This document shows positions 34,489 through 44,558 of a stretch of DNA of 64,000 nt, in pieces (the first letter of the stretch is position 1; each line of letters begins with the position of its first letter). A program made the position numbers and the translations under genes. The notes beneath the pieces are model-generated. The model made no database searches and was not told where the DNA came from. It saw only the letters and a program-made list of their open reading frames with translations. The DNA lies in assembly GCF_038008685.1 (NCBI RefSeq), contig NZ_JBBOZQ010000001.1, positions 186,001 to 250,000 of the forward strand. The letters run 5' to 3'. Origin of the DNA: Lysinibacillus sp. FSL W8-0992 (GTDB taxonomy: Bacteria > Bacillota > Bacilli > Bacillales_A > Planococcaceae).

Positions 34489-36162
34489 TTAAATTGAAAA
34501 GCGTTTCACAGCAATTTGCAATACCTTTGAAACTTTTCGTAATTCTTTTATATAATTATGAAATTGTTGCTGTGCATTTAATTGATCTGCAGTTAACTTA
34601 GCCACATGTTTGGTCGAGGCAGCATTCGTATCTGAAAGAGATGTTAACATGACGGCATCTTCGTTAACCTTTTTCGTATGCTCAGCTATTTCTTGAACTG
34701 TCGACGATACCTCAACTATATAAGGCTGGATATTATTCACTTTTTCTAATATTTGATTGAAGCTTGTTGCTGTTTCTGAAGTTACATTTACACCCTTCTC
34801 GGTAGCAATTAATACACCTTCCATCATCTTAACAGCATAGTGAGAATCTGTATGGATGTTTTGCACAATAGACGTAATCGTATTAGTTGAATGAACTGTT
34901 TGCTCCGCTAGCTTGCGCACCTCATTCGCAACGACTGCAAACCCTTGTCCATGCGTGCCAGCTCTAGCAGCTTCGATGGAAGCATTCAAAGCAAGTAAAT
35001 TTGTTTGTGCTGTTATTTTTTCAATTACTTCAACCATTTGATCAATTGTAGCGGCACGTTCAACTAAATTAAAAATAGCTGTATTTGATTTTTCTACCGC
35101 TTGTTTAATAGCTTGAATTTGTGTTAAGTTTGCCTGCACAATTTCTGTACCACTCTCTGCTTCGTGTGCAGTGTCATGTGCAAAACTCTCTACAAGCTGC
35201 ACCTTTTCTAATATAATCTGTACACCATTTAGTACTTCTTCTAATGAAGCTGAATTGGACGCTAATTTAGTAGTTGACGCAGTAGTTAACTCCGCAATAT
35301 TTTGCACATCTTTGGCAATTTTAAGCGTAGTTGTAGAAGATTGCTCAGAGGATTGTTGCAAATTTTCTGTCATACCTTCTACTTCTTGCGCACTATTTGT
35401 AACCGTATGTAGTAATTGCTTTACTTCTGTTGCCATCTGATTATAAGACAGTATAACTTCCCCTAGCTCATCATGTGCCACATAGCTCGCATTGGCTGTA
35501 AAATCTCCTTGTTCCGCTCGTTTTAATAGTGATTTTAATTGCCGAGTTGGTACATTGACTGCTTTCGTTGCAACTAAACCAATGAAAATAACTAATAGTA
35601 CCACAAACATACAGACGCTACCTAATAACCAATAACCAAATTGTACATCCTTTTGGTAAGCCTGCTGCTGTTCCTCTGCTCTTTGCACTAAGTAGCTCTG
35701 TGTTTCTTCTAAAATTGAATGGCTTTGTTGGCTTACAGGGAAATAGGACAGCTCATAAAATTGCTGACGTTCTTCCGAATTTAACTGCTGATAGTTTTCA
35801 ACTAACTCTACCTGCTGCGTGAATATTGTATTATACTTCTTTACCTGATGATTCATCTTTTTATCAATCGTTAATTTTTCTAAATGACCTAAAGGCTGTT
35901 CAATATTATTTAGAATAGCCGTCATCTCTTGGTAATCACCACTGGAATCCACTAAAAAATCCAATTGTCTTTGTGCTTCTTCTAACTCATTTAGCCATCC
36001 AATTGGTACAAGCCCCTCGGTATAACTCTCACTTGCATGCCACGACATTTTCCGTAAATAATCTACACTAAATATACCGATTAGGATATTTGATAGTACA
36101 CAAACAATCATGAGTACAAGCAGCTTATCTTTTACCTTAATATAACGAAAAAATTGCATCAT
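34489..36162 (-). CDS. Methyl-accepting chemotaxis protein
   Basis: A 557-residue chemoreceptor: membrane segment (about 14-34), an extracellular four-helix-type sensor domain (about 35-175, Gln/Glu-rich), second membrane segment (about 176-200), HAMP (about 201-255) and a long signalling coiled coil. The hairpin tip that binds CheA/CheW is present in [22 protein letters not shown]. The ligand is unknown. The ATG at 36162 follows AAGGAG by 6 bases; a TTG at 36180 lies upstream of the site. No other chemotaxis gene is nearby. Confidence 0.9.
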   Translation of the reverse strand: MMQFFRYIKVKDKLLVLMIVCVLSNILIGIFSVDYLRKMSWHASESYTEGLVPIGWLNELEEAQRQLDFLVDSSGDYQEMTAILNNIEQPLGHLEKLTIDKKMNHQVKKYNTIFTQQVELVENYQQLNSEERQQFYELSYFPVSQQSHSILEETQSYLVQRAEEQQQAYQKDVQFGYWLLGSVCMFVVLLVIFIGLVATKAVNVPTRQLKSLLKRAEQGDFTANASYVAHDELGEVILSYNQMATEVKQLLHTVTNSAQEVEGMTENLQQSSEQSSTTTLKIAKDVQNIAELTTASTTKLASNSASLEEVLNGVQIILEKVQLVESFAHDTAHEAESGTEIVQANLTQIQAIKQAVEKSNTAIFNLVERAATIDQMVEVIEKITAQTNLLALNASIEAARAGTHGQGFAVVANEVRKLAEQTVHSTNTITSIVQNIHTDSHYAVKMMEGVLIATEKGVNVTSETATSFNQILEKVNNIQPYIVEVSSTVQEIAEHTKKVNEDAVMLTSLSDTNAASTKHVAKLTADQLNAQQQFHNYIKELRKVSKVLQIAVKRFSI

Positions 36163-36345
36163 CTTCGGCTCCTTCTCCAACTCTTACCATTAATCATAGT
36201 ATGGAGATATAAAGCCAGTGTTATGTTTTTGTAAAATTTTCTAGAAATCTGAAGAAATTATCATATGCTCTTACGGAACCTTCTTTAATTCCATTCGTTC
36301 CCTATTACTAGTTGGTTTTTCCAAAAACGAAAGGAGGTGAAACTG

Positions 36346-37509
36346 TTGCAGCTAAAAAAATTAGATAATAGTTTAGCAATTAGTCTATTATTGCTAGGAA
36401 TTATTAGTTGTCTTTTCGTACATTCTAGCAGTATCGCATTTGAACAGTATGCAAGCTTGTTTATTGTAAAGCAATTTATTTATTTTAGTCTTGGATTTTT
36501 AATTATGTACGGCGTTGCAACACTTGATATTGAGCAACTTAAAAAAATAGGCTGGCCATTTTATTGGATGATCGTAGCCCTCACATTTGGCTTATTTATT
36601 GCTCCAGAGAGCATCGCTCGAACGATAAATGAGGCGAAATCTTGGTACCAAGTTCCACTATTAGGATCATTTCAGCCATCAGAGTTTTTGAAATTTGCAT
36701 TTTTAATTGTTGTCAGTAAAGTCATTGTCGCCCATCAAGCAAAATATGTACGCCCTTCCTTTCTATCAGATATGCGCCTACTATTTACGATTGGCATTAT
36801 TACTCTTCCACCGACACTTGCTGTCTATAAGCAACCTGATACAGGCATGGTTATGTTATACATGGCGATGATTATACCGATGATTTACTTCTCAGGCATT
36901 CAAACTAAGTTACTCGTAATCTTTACAGCCATCCCAGTTTCAATTGTGACTGTTATTGCCACTCTTTATATAAAGTTTAATGATTTTTTTACAGAAAAAC
37001 TATTAAGTAAATTATCTGGGCATCAGGTTTCTCGTATTTATGGGTGGCTACAACCTTATGAATATACTGATTCATCTTTTCAGACTAGACAAGGCTTTAT
37101 GGCCATAGGTTCAGGAGAGTTCATTGGGAAAGGCTATTTACACAATAATGTCTATGTCCCAGAAAAGCATACCGATTTCATTTTTTCTGCTATCGCTGAA
37201 GAAGTAGGTTTTATTGGAGGGGCTTTTGTTATTGCGCTATTATTTTTTGTTATTTACCGTATTGTCCTAATTACAGTTCAAGCAAAGGATCCATTTATGA
37301 CACTTATGGGTGCAGGCATCTCCAGTTTATTAGCATTTCAAATTACGCAAAATATTGGTATGACGATTGGACTTTTACCTGTAACAGGAGTAACGTTACC
37401 GTTTCTAAGCTATGGAGGGAGCTCACTACTTTCAAATTTCATGTTGATGGGTATCGTCATGATTATCCATAACTCTTATAAGGGATATATGTTTAAAGTA
37501 GGGGATTAA
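36346..37509 (+). CDS. RodA/FtsW/SpoVE family glycosyltransferase
   Basis: A 387-residue SEDS-family membrane protein with about ten hydrophobic segments, polymerising lipid II into glycan strands with a partner class B penicillin-binding protein. The loop with the catalytic Asp is YVPEKHTDFIFSAIAEEVGFIGG, and PVTGVTLPFLSYGGSSLLSNF is the conserved C-terminal motif. It is RodA-like (B. subtilis YwcF/RodA) but the subgroup is not certain. The TTG at 36346 is 8 bases after AAAGGAGG; the GTG at 36337 overlaps the site. No PBP gene is adjacent. Confidence 0.85.
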   Translation: MQLKKLDNSLAISLLLLGIISCLFVHSSSIAFEQYASLFIVKQFIYFSLGFLIMYGVATLDIEQLKKIGWPFYWMIVALTFGLFIAPESIARTINEAKSWYQVPLLGSFQPSEFLKFAFLIVVSKVIVAHQAKYVRPSFLSDMRLLFTIGIITLPPTLAVYKQPDTGMVMLYMAMIIPMIYFSGIQTKLLVIFTAIPVSIVTVIATLYIKFNDFFTEKLLSKLSGHQVSRIYGWLQPYEYTDSSFQTRQGFMAIGSGEFIGKGYLHNNVYVPEKHTDFIFSAIAEEVGFIGGAFVIALLFFVIYRIVLITVQAKDPFMTLMGAGISSLLAFQITQNIGMTIGLLPVTGVTLPFLSYGGSSLLSNFMLMGIVMIIHNSYKGYMFKVGD

Positions 37510-37515
37510 CAAAAT

Positions 37516-37551
37516 GCAAGTAGAGATTAGTACATACCATTCTCTACTTGC
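37516..37551. terminator. Bidirectional terminator at the end of the ROK operon
   Basis: GCAAGTAGAGA (37516-37526) pairs with TCTCTACTTGC (37541-37551). The - strand continues ATTTTGTT; it separates the convergent SEDS gene from the kinase-like gene. Confidence 0.72.
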
Positions 37552-37566
37552 TAAGTTAAAGGGGGA

Positions 37567-38547
37567 TTAATTAGTTAAAAACTTTTTCATACTTGCATTA
37601 TATTGATCGATAAAAATTTTAGCTTCATTATTAGATAATTTTAATGCAGCTAAAGCGGCACCGCCCACTGGTAAGCTATAGGCACCCATGAAGTCATACT
37701 GATTACTATTCTTTTTATCAATTGCGACTAATTTTTCAATAAATAGCCTCAACTCGTTAAAAACTCCTCCAGCTAGCACTACTTTGACACGCTTATTTGC
37801 AAACGAATTTTTTTTATAACAAGCATCTATACTTTGATAAAAAACATGGCATACTTGATCAATAATTGTTTTGGCTTCTCCATCACCACGTTTAGCGCAT
37901 TCGATTGCTATCTTACTTAGAGGGGATATTGTATCACGTGGATGTCCTTCACCATACACTACTTCAATTATCTGCGGAACGGATTGTAATTGAAAATATT
38001 CTAATACTGCTGCTGTTAGGAGCGTTTCAGGACCTCTTTTATCAAATGCTTTAAATACCGCTTTTAATGTGCGAATGCCAATATCATAGCCACTGCCCTC
38101 ATCATCAAAAATATAACCCCATCCTGCTGTACGCTCAATTTTTCCAGACGAATCTATACTGAGTGTAATCGCACCTGTACCAGAAATCTGTACAATGCCA
38201 GGCTGGCCCAATGTTCCCGCATATAACGCGTTCACCCCATCATTCGATAGTGATAGTTGACAGTCTTTAGGTAAAAGCGAGGATAATAATTCACGGGTAA
38301 TTTTCTCATTATTATTTTCTGTTACTCCCGATAGACCCGCATGGCACTTTGTAATATGTTGAAATTCGTGAAGTCCCTGTCTTTTTAAATCATTTATTAG
38401 TTCTGTTATCGTCTCTGTAAATTGCTCCATGCTCATGGATGTGGGGTTACTTTTACCCGTTTCTGCTAGCGCCAAAATTTGGCCACGACATGTTGAGATT
38501 GTTGCAATTGTTTTTGTTCCACCACCGTCAATTGCCAAAACATACAA
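37567..38547 (-). CDS. BadF/N-acetylglucosamine kinase-like protein
   Basis: A 326-residue actin-fold ATPase. Phosphate motifs are AIDGGGTKTIATI (residues 5-17) and QISGTGAITLSID; AGWGYIFDDEGSGYDIG follows, as in N-acetylglucosamine/N-acetylmuramate kinases of the BadF/BadG family (MurK-like). It probably phosphorylates an amino sugar or other sugar released by the pathway. Last gene of the eleven-gene operon, 12 bp after the asparaginase gene. Confidence 0.8.
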   Translation of the reverse strand: MYVLAIDGGGTKTIATISTCRGQILALAETGKSNPTSMSMEQFTETITELINDLKRQGLHEFQHITKCHAGLSGVTENNNEKITRELLSSLLPKDCQLSLSNDGVNALYAGTLGQPGIVQISGTGAITLSIDSSGKIERTAGWGYIFDDEGSGYDIGIRTLKAVFKAFDKRGPETLLTAAVLEYFQLQSVPQIIEVVYGEGHPRDTISPLSKIAIECAKRGDGEAKTIIDQVCHVFYQSIDACYKKNSFANKRVKVVLAGGVFNELRLFIEKLVAIDKKNSNQYDFMGAYSLPVGGAALAALKLSNNEAKIFIDQYNASMKKFLTN

Positions 38548-38559
38548 GTGCCTTCACCT

Positions 38560-39561
38560 CTATACAATTTTAATTGTAGAAACAATTTCTCCTACCTCAA
38601 CCCCTGCGTCATTACGCACAGATGAAGGTGACAACGCTTTAATACGCTCAATTGTTTCTCTATTTGTATATTGAATTTGTTCCAATACAGAAGCAATTAC
38701 ATTTGGCCATGGACTTTCTGAGCCATTCATAATTTTCAAAGCGAAACTTACCCCTTCTTTCCTTAGAGCAAAACAGTATACGCCCTGTGCCCCGCCCTTC
38801 GCCACAATATTAATATCCTTCAATAATGCCGTACAAATAAAGTTTTGAGATGCAATGATCTGATTATGTTGATTCATTACTTCAGTAAGCTTTATTACTG
38901 CTTCACGAATCTGTTGATCATCAATTAATTCTGGTCGTGCTAGCTTTAAATAGGCTAATGCCATATTTTTTAGCGGAATCGCAAAGACTGGCGCACCACA
39001 GCCATCAATCCCTGTATGAATTTTCTCCACATCATATTCACTTAAATAAGCAATGTATTTTTTTATCATCTGCTGCAGTGGATGATCTGGATGGCAATAT
39101 TGCTTAACATCATAGCCATTTGCTAGACAGGCAGTTAAAAATCCTAAATGCTTGCCCGCACAATTATGAAATAGTTTTCTCTTTTCAAAGCCCTGTTGAA
39201 TATACTGTGTTTTAGGTTCCTCATTTAATGGATAGGATGCAGCACAAATTAACTCATTTTCATTAATAGGTATTTTTTCTAACAAAGAGACTAACGCCTC
39301 TTGATGATAAATTTCACCTCTTTGAGAAGCCAGAAATAATGCAGTTTCTTTTGAAGTAATCCCGTACTTTTCTATAAAATCGGTCATAAAAATGGGAATG
39401 GCTTGAAATGGTTTTGCTGCAGAACGAAAATACACAGGCTCATAATCTTGACCTACAGAGACGAATTCTTCCTTCGTTAGATTCACAGCACTCATTTGTC
39501 CATAATGCACATTTTCCATTAATCCTGAACGATACTCTTTTAAAAATTCTGAGTAAGCCAC
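38560..39561 (-). CDS. ReAII-type asparaginase
   Basis: A 333-residue protein of the thermolabile (Rhizobium-type) asparaginase family, unrelated to bacterial type I/II enzymes. The Ser-x-x-Lys pair is seen in YFRSAAKPFQAIP; LASQRGE, HNCAGKHLGFL (commonly SGKH) and GIDGCGAPVFAIPL follow. Family members hydrolyse asparagine; here, in a transporter/sugar-enzyme operon, it may act on an amide bond in the imported conjugate or on released Asn. Encoded 18 bp downstream of the ROK repressor gene. Confidence 0.82.
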   Translation of the reverse strand: MAYSEFLKEYRSGLMENVHYGQMSAVNLTKEEFVSVGQDYEPVYFRSAAKPFQAIPIFMTDFIEKYGITSKETALFLASQRGEIYHQEALVSLLEKIPINENELICAASYPLNEEPKTQYIQQGFEKRKLFHNCAGKHLGFLTACLANGYDVKQYCHPDHPLQQMIKKYIAYLSEYDVEKIHTGIDGCGAPVFAIPLKNMALAYLKLARPELIDDQQIREAVIKLTEVMNQHNQIIASQNFICTALLKDINIVAKGGAQGVYCFALRKEGVSFALKIMNGSESPWPNVIASVLEQIQYTNRETIERIKALSPSSVRNDAGVEVGEIVSTIKIV

Positions 39562-39579
39562 GAATGAACCAACCTTTCT

Positions 39580-40728
39580 TTAAACAGACAGCAACTGCTT
39601 TTGTGCTTGTAATGCCGCTCCTTTAACAACCCCTTCTTTTAATTGATTTGAAAACTGCAAATCAAAGGGTTGTAATTCCTTCCATATATACTGTCTACAC
39701 TTTTCACTAAGTAGTTTTTGAAATGTTACATTATGCTCAATAATCTCTCCACTGACTATGACAGCCTCCGGTTCATATAAACAAACTAGATTATTGATGG
39801 CAATAGCTAAAAATGTAGCTACATCTTGTTGAATATCAATTGCCCATTGCTCACCATGATCAACACAATGCAAAACCTCTTCTATTGATTGAATATTAAG
39901 ATTTTTAGGCGTTCTTTTTAACAACGCTACTTCAGAAACATACATGGATAAGCATCCTCTTTTACCACAATGACATATTTCACCAAAGGGATTAATCGTG
40001 ATATGGCTTATTTCTCCCGCTTTATTTTGAATGCCACGATAGACTTCTCCATTTAATAATATAGATGCACCTATGCCCGTTCCAATTCCGACTAAAATAC
40101 AATTTGAATACATTGGTGTATAAATATCACCAATTTCAGCATTTATTTGCATTTTTAATTCATTATCTACGATGACTTCACAACCAAAAATACAATTTAA
40201 ATCTTCTTTTATGTGGCAGTTTTCCCACTTCAATTGCTCAGAGGAAACGACTATTCCTTCCTCGTTGTTGATTACTCCTGGAATTCCTATCCCAATGCCT
40301 AGTAATTTATCTTGAACAATCTGATATTCCGTCATGATATTATCGATAGACTGTTTCAGTAGATGTAAAGCTTCTTCATAATGATGCCTAATGCTACATT
40401 TGACTTCCTGAAAGGCAATCAGCTTCCCTAAGAAATCTAATATACCTATCCGAATAGTAAAGCAATCAATTTCTATCCCGATAGTATATAAAGCATCTTC
40501 ACGCATATGAATTAACGTAGGACGTCTACCAATGGCTGTTTCTTCCGATACCCCTTCTTGAATAAAGCCTTCCGCTTCTAGTTCCTGCACAATACGAGTA
40601 ATGGTCGTAGGACTCATTTTTGTATATTTTGATAATTGAATTCTTGAAATTGGCGCCATCTGTCTTATTGCGTCAAGCACAATATATTTATTTTGCTTTC
40701 GCATCTGAACTTGATCTTGCTTTTTCAA
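39580..40728 (-). CDS. ROK family transcription repressor
   Basis: A 382-residue NagC/XylR-type regulator. The N-terminal winged helix (ISRIQLSKYTKMSPTTITRIVQELEAEGF, about 27-56) is followed by a sugar-kinase-like domain with GIGIGIPGVI, VGIGTGIGASILLNG and the zinc motif CHCGKRGCLSMY. Such proteins bind dyads and release them on sugar binding. The TTG start 12 bases after AGGGG is uncertain; an ATG eight codons on is an alternative. It lies inside the operon, so autoregulation is likely through the dyads at 49070-49283. Confidence 0.88.
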   Translation of the reverse strand: MKKQDQVQMRKQNKYIVLDAIRQMAPISRIQLSKYTKMSPTTITRIVQELEAEGFIQEGVSEETAIGRRPTLIHMREDALYTIGIEIDCFTIRIGILDFLGKLIAFQEVKCSIRHHYEEALHLLKQSIDNIMTEYQIVQDKLLGIGIGIPGVINNEEGIVVSSEQLKWENCHIKEDLNCIFGCEVIVDNELKMQINAEIGDIYTPMYSNCILVGIGTGIGASILLNGEVYRGIQNKAGEISHITINPFGEICHCGKRGCLSMYVSEVALLKRTPKNLNIQSIEEVLHCVDHGEQWAIDIQQDVATFLAIAINNLVCLYEPEAVIVSGEIIEHNVTFQKLLSEKCRQYIWKELQPFDLQFSNQLKEGVVKGAALQAQKQLLSV

Positions 40729-40742
40729 AATCGATTCAACCC

Positions 40743-41624
40743 CTATTTAAACTTTTCTATAAAATGAACAGCTTCTTTGATGTCTTTTTCAGGATTTAAT
40801 CTCACTTCTCGTTCAATAGTTAAATAGCCATTGTAGCCGATTTCCTGCAAAGCTAAAAAATAAAGCTCGAAATGGACATCTCCTTGTCCTAATGGAAGTT
40901 CTCTAAAAAACTCTCCATTTTCCACCATTTCTTCTATTTTATCATGAGATGTTCCAGAATCGTATCCTAAGTACCCATACACATCTTTGGGGTTTGTTGG
41001 CTGCAGTTGAATACCATCTTTTACATGTGTATGTACGATATAATTCTTTAAAAGTTTAACGCCAGCTACAGGGTCATCACTCGTTACCATTACCATATTG
41101 GCAGGATCAAAATTAACCGATACACCATTTGTCGATAGTTTATCTAAAAACCCCTTTAATGTTTTACTCGTTTCTGGACCCGTTTCAATCGCAAAGTACG
41201 CATCTAATGACGTAGCATATTGGCCTAATTCTTCACAGGCTTCCAGCATTGTTTGATAAATTGGATCATTTTCATCTTCAGGAATAATACCAATATGGGT
41301 TGTAACAATGGATGTTCCCAAATCCTTGGCTAATTGCATAATTTCTTTCGATTTTTTTATTTTCCAAATATTTTCTGTTTTATCTTGAAAGCCATGTCCT
41401 CCTAAATCTCCACATAATGCGGAGATTTCTAGACCTAACTCTGAAATGTACTGCTTCAATTCTGCTCTTTGTGCAGCATTTAAATTATCTGGGTCCAACT
41501 CACCTGAAACTGCATACATTTGTACTCCTTGTGCACCAACTTCTTTCGCTTTTAATAAACCTTCACGAATAGGCAAACGAAAGCTATCTACTATCACACC
41601 GATTTTATTGTCCAATTTCACCAT
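40743..41624 (-). CDS. TIM-barrel sugar isomerase/epimerase-like protein 1
   Basis: A 293-residue AP-endonuclease-2-type TIM barrel (xylose-isomerase-like). Metal ligands are suggested by TTHIGI, FAIETGPE (Glu), NFDPANMVM (Asp), VHTHVKDG (His) and LTIEREV (final Glu). Family members isomerise or epimerise sugars, or cleave 3-keto-glycosides. Its stop is directly followed by the oxidoreductase stop-start junction; ATG with AAAT upstream. Paired with the oxidoreductase, a redox-assisted sugar conversion is likely. Confidence 0.82.
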   Translation of the reverse strand: MVKLDNKIGVIVDSFRLPIREGLLKAKEVGAQGVQMYAVSGELDPDNLNAAQRAELKQYISELGLEISALCGDLGGHGFQDKTENIWKIKKSKEIMQLAKDLGTSIVTTHIGIIPEDENDPIYQTMLEACEELGQYATSLDAYFAIETGPETSKTLKGFLDKLSTNGVSVNFDPANMVMVTSDDPVAGVKLLKNYIVHTHVKDGIQLQPTNPKDVYGYLGYDSGTSHDKIEEMVENGEFFRELPLGQGDVHFELYFLALQEIGYNGYLTIEREVRLNPEKDIKEAVHFIEKFK

Positions 41625-42683
41625 TTAATAAACAACTTCCTTTCCTTCAGTTGCAGATATATAAATGCCCTCTAAAATTTTCATAATTTCTACGCCATCC
41701 TCCACCGGTGCAACTGAATCATATTGATGAAGGCAGCAGTCAACAAATGAATTGATTTCATTTTGAAAGGCTTTCGCAAAATCAAATGTTAAATCGTTAA
41801 TTTGAGGATGAATATTTAAAATCGTATTATGCTCTTCACTGACAATTTTTAACTCAGGCTCTAGCTCTGCTCCACCGTTCGTGCCGTATAACTTAATACT
41901 GATTTCATCTTTAATAGCATGTAGTGTATAGGAAACGTCTACCATTAACGACGCGCCATTCTCAAATGTAATAAGGGCATTTGCTAAGTCTTCTACTGTA
42001 TTTTTAGTAGCATCATAGTCTGCTGCCTTATAAAAGGATAAATTTTCAACATTATTTCTATTTCCTAATTGATTGTACGTATGACCTGTTATACGTTTCA
42101 CCTTTGGTCTACCCATTAAATACCAGCAAATATCAATCACATGTACTCCTAAATCAATTAAAGGGCCGCCACCAGACTTATCTATTTCTGCAAACCAGCC
42201 CCCTGGATTACCTAATCTTCTTAGACATGAAGCTTTCGCATAATAAATATCGCCTAGTTTGTTATCGTCGATGAAGCTTTTCAGCACTTTAGTATTTGTT
42301 GCAAACCGTCTAACATAGCCCACTTGAAATACTTTCTGATGCTTTTGGGCAATCTTTTGAATGTTTAAAGCCTCCGCATAGGTCATGGATAAAGGCTTTT
42401 CAATCAGCACATGTAAGTCATTTTCTAATGCAAGAATTGCCAATTCGGCATGCGTATTATTCCATGTACTAATACTTACTGCATCTATATTTTTGTCTGC
42501 GAATAACGCTTCCTTAGAAGAAAAAACATGAGTTGCGCCAAATTGAGCTGCTTTTGCCTTGCCTCGTTCAATAGAGGCATCATACACGCCATATAACTCA
42601 ACCGCAGGATTTTTCATATACGAGCCTAAATGATAATCGGAAATAGAACCTGTACCGATTACACAAACTTTTAATTTATTCAT
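41625..42683 (-). CDS. Gfo/Idh/MocA family oxidoreductase
   Basis: A 352-residue NAD(P)-dependent sugar dehydrogenase. The N-terminal Rossmann fold reads KVCVIGTGSISDYHLGSY, the key EKP motif is HVLIEKPLSMTYAEA (Lys97 region), and GGGPLIDLGVHVIDICWYLMG carries the catalytic Asp-x-x-x-His. It may oxidise a ring hydroxyl (often C2 or C3) of the imported sugar. Its gene abuts that of TIM-barrel protein 1 and lies 12 bp after TIM-barrel protein 2. Confidence 0.87.
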   Translation of the reverse strand: MNKLKVCVIGTGSISDYHLGSYMKNPAVELYGVYDASIERGKAKAAQFGATHVFSSKEALFADKNIDAVSISTWNNTHAELAILALENDLHVLIEKPLSMTYAEALNIQKIAQKHQKVFQVGYVRRFATNTKVLKSFIDDNKLGDIYYAKASCLRRLGNPGGWFAEIDKSGGGPLIDLGVHVIDICWYLMGRPKVKRITGHTYNQLGNRNNVENLSFYKAADYDATKNTVEDLANALITFENGASLMVDVSYTLHAIKDEISIKLYGTNGGAELEPELKIVSEEHNTILNIHPQINDLTFDFAKAFQNEINSFVDCCLHQYDSVAPVEDGVEIMKILEGIYISATEGKEVVY

Positions 42684-42695
42684 ATTCTTCCCCCT

Positions 42696-43574
42696 TTAGA
42701 GCTTGCATTCGTCCCATAAGCGACGTACATTATCCATCCCTATTTTTGAACCAACTTGACAATCTTCCATGCCTTCAAATTCCACTGTAATATAGCCATC
42801 ATATCCACTGCCTTTTACGAGCTTAATAATTTCTCGAATATTTATATCGCCATGTCCGACAATAGCTCCTCTGATGTAATTGTTATGAACTGTACGGTAC
42901 CATTCGCCCTCTCCTGGATTTTCATAGTAAGGTCGAATATAAAAATCTTTGAAATGCACTGTAGCAGCATATGGAATGTTTTTCATCACACCAATTAAAG
43001 GTTGTTCATCAATACATAAAAAATTTCCGATATCTAAAGTTGTTTTAAAGTTATCTCTGTTTACCGCATGAATTAATTGTTGTACACGATCACTTGTTTG
43101 CACATTAAAGCCGTGATTTTCAATCGTTGTCGTAATATCAAATTGTTTTGCGTAATCTGCAATCAACTGACAACCTCTAACCATTTCTTCAAAATGCTCA
43201 TTGTAATAATGAATAGTTGTTAGCTCCTTTGGTAAAGTAAAAAGTGTAACGTCATGGCGCATAATGTTAATGCCCATATGATGTACTACATCAACATGTT
43301 TCTTTAAGCGCTCAACTTCTTCTAGAAAAGCTTCCTCCGTATCCTGAATAAAGTTTGCTGGTAATGAGTAGGCTGATAACGCTAGTCCTAGCTCCGCTGC
43401 TTTTTCTTTAATTTGTGTTGCAAGTTCATAGTTATCTACAACAGTAAATTCATAAGGCACTAATTCTACATGCTGTCCTCCGTTGTCTGCCACCCATTGC
43501 AAAACATCCAGAACATTCATTTCCCCCTGCCTCATTTTTTTGACCATACTGTATGTGCTTAACCCTATTTTCAT
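42696..43574 (-). CDS. TIM-barrel sugar isomerase/epimerase-like protein 2
   Basis: A 292-residue AP-endonuclease-2-type TIM barrel, MKIGLSTYSMVKKMRQGEM..., only distantly similar to the paralogue at 40743-41624. Likely metal ligands appear in TTIENHGFN (Glu), TTLDIGNFL (Asp), AATVHFKDFY (His) and ITVEFEGME (Glu). Having two different barrels around one dehydrogenase recalls oxidation-lyase-reduction or inositol-like schemes. Substrate unknown. Confidence 0.82.
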   Translation of the reverse strand: MKIGLSTYSMVKKMRQGEMNVLDVLQWVADNGGQHVELVPYEFTVVDNYELATQIKEKAAELGLALSAYSLPANFIQDTEEAFLEEVERLKKHVDVVHHMGINIMRHDVTLFTLPKELTTIHYYNEHFEEMVRGCQLIADYAKQFDITTTIENHGFNVQTSDRVQQLIHAVNRDNFKTTLDIGNFLCIDEQPLIGVMKNIPYAATVHFKDFYIRPYYENPGEGEWYRTVHNNYIRGAIVGHGDINIREIIKLVKGSGYDGYITVEFEGMEDCQVGSKIGMDNVRRLWDECKL

Positions 43575-43592
43575 TTATGAACACCCTCTCTA

Positions 43593-44558
43593 TTAGTTGA
43601 CAAAGTGACATGCAACACTTTGCTCTTCGTTAATTTTTTTCATTTCAGGAATAGCTTGCTTACATATATCTGATGCAAGGGGACACCTTGTGTGGAAGGT
43701 ACAACCACTTGGCGGGTTTTTAGGATTCGGAATATCACCAGTTAAAACGATTTTCTTTTTTCGTAATGTTGGGTCTGCTATCGGCACGGAAGCAATGAGT
43801 GCTTGTGTATAAGGATGCTTAGGTTCATTAAATATAGTTTCTTTTCGCCCAATTTCTACAATGGACCCTAAATACATAACACCTATATAATGGCTAATAT
43901 GTTCTACAACACTTAAATCGTGAGAAATAAAAAGAAAAGATATTTTATATTCTTGCTGCAATTGCTTTAATAGATTTAAAATTTGCGATTGTATAGATAC
44001 ATCCAGCGCCGACACAGGTTCATCAGCAATAATTATTTTTGGTTTTGTTATTAATGCGCGTGCAATACCTAAACGCTGTCTTTGTCCACCACTAAACTCA
44101 TGTGCATAGCGGTCGGCATGTTCAGCATTTAATCCAACGACTTCAAGCATTTCAAGAACTAGTTTTTCACGCTCAGCTTTTGAAAGTTTTGAATGAATTT
44201 CTAAAGGCTCTCCAACAAGCTCCTTTACCTTCATTCTTGGATTCAATGAGGCATATGGATCTTGAAAAATCATTTGAACAGTTTGCCTTAAATGCTTTAA
44301 TTCGGATTGCTTTGCAGTAGCTACTTCTTTCCCGCCTACAACAATACTTCCATTTGTTGGTTCTATTAATCTAGTGATTAACCTGCCTGTAGTAGATTTT
44401 CCACAACCACTTTCCCCAACTAGACTAAATGTCGTACCTTCTTCTATTTCAAAGGAAACATCTATGACCGCGTTAACAAATTGCTTTTTTTGAAATAATC
44501 CACCTGCTGTTTGAAAGCTTTTTTTTAGATTCTCCACTTTTAAAATCGTGTTAGGCAT
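43593..44558 (-). CDS. Peptide-type ABC transporter ATPase (DppF/OppF-like)
   Basis: A 321-residue ATPase with Walker A GESGCGKSTTG, signature FSGGQRQRLGIARAL, Walker B IIIADEPVSALD and the oligopeptide/dipeptide C-terminal extension with cysteines in SGCTFHTRCPLA...ICKQ, which may bind an iron-sulfur cluster. It pairs with the DppD-like ATPase; the two genes overlap by 8 bases. Confidence 0.9.
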   Translation of the reverse strand: MPNTILKVENLKKSFQTAGGLFQKKQFVNAVIDVSFEIEEGTTFSLVGESGCGKSTTGRLITRLIEPTNGSIVVGGKEVATAKQSELKHLRQTVQMIFQDPYASLNPRMKVKELVGEPLEIHSKLSKAEREKLVLEMLEVVGLNAEHADRYAHEFSGGQRQRLGIARALITKPKIIIADEPVSALDVSIQSQILNLLKQLQQEYKISFLFISHDLSVVEHISHYIGVMYLGSIVEIGRKETIFNEPKHPYTQALIASVPIADPTLRKKKIVLTGDIPNPKNPPSGCTFHTRCPLASDICKQAIPEMKKINEEQSVACHFVN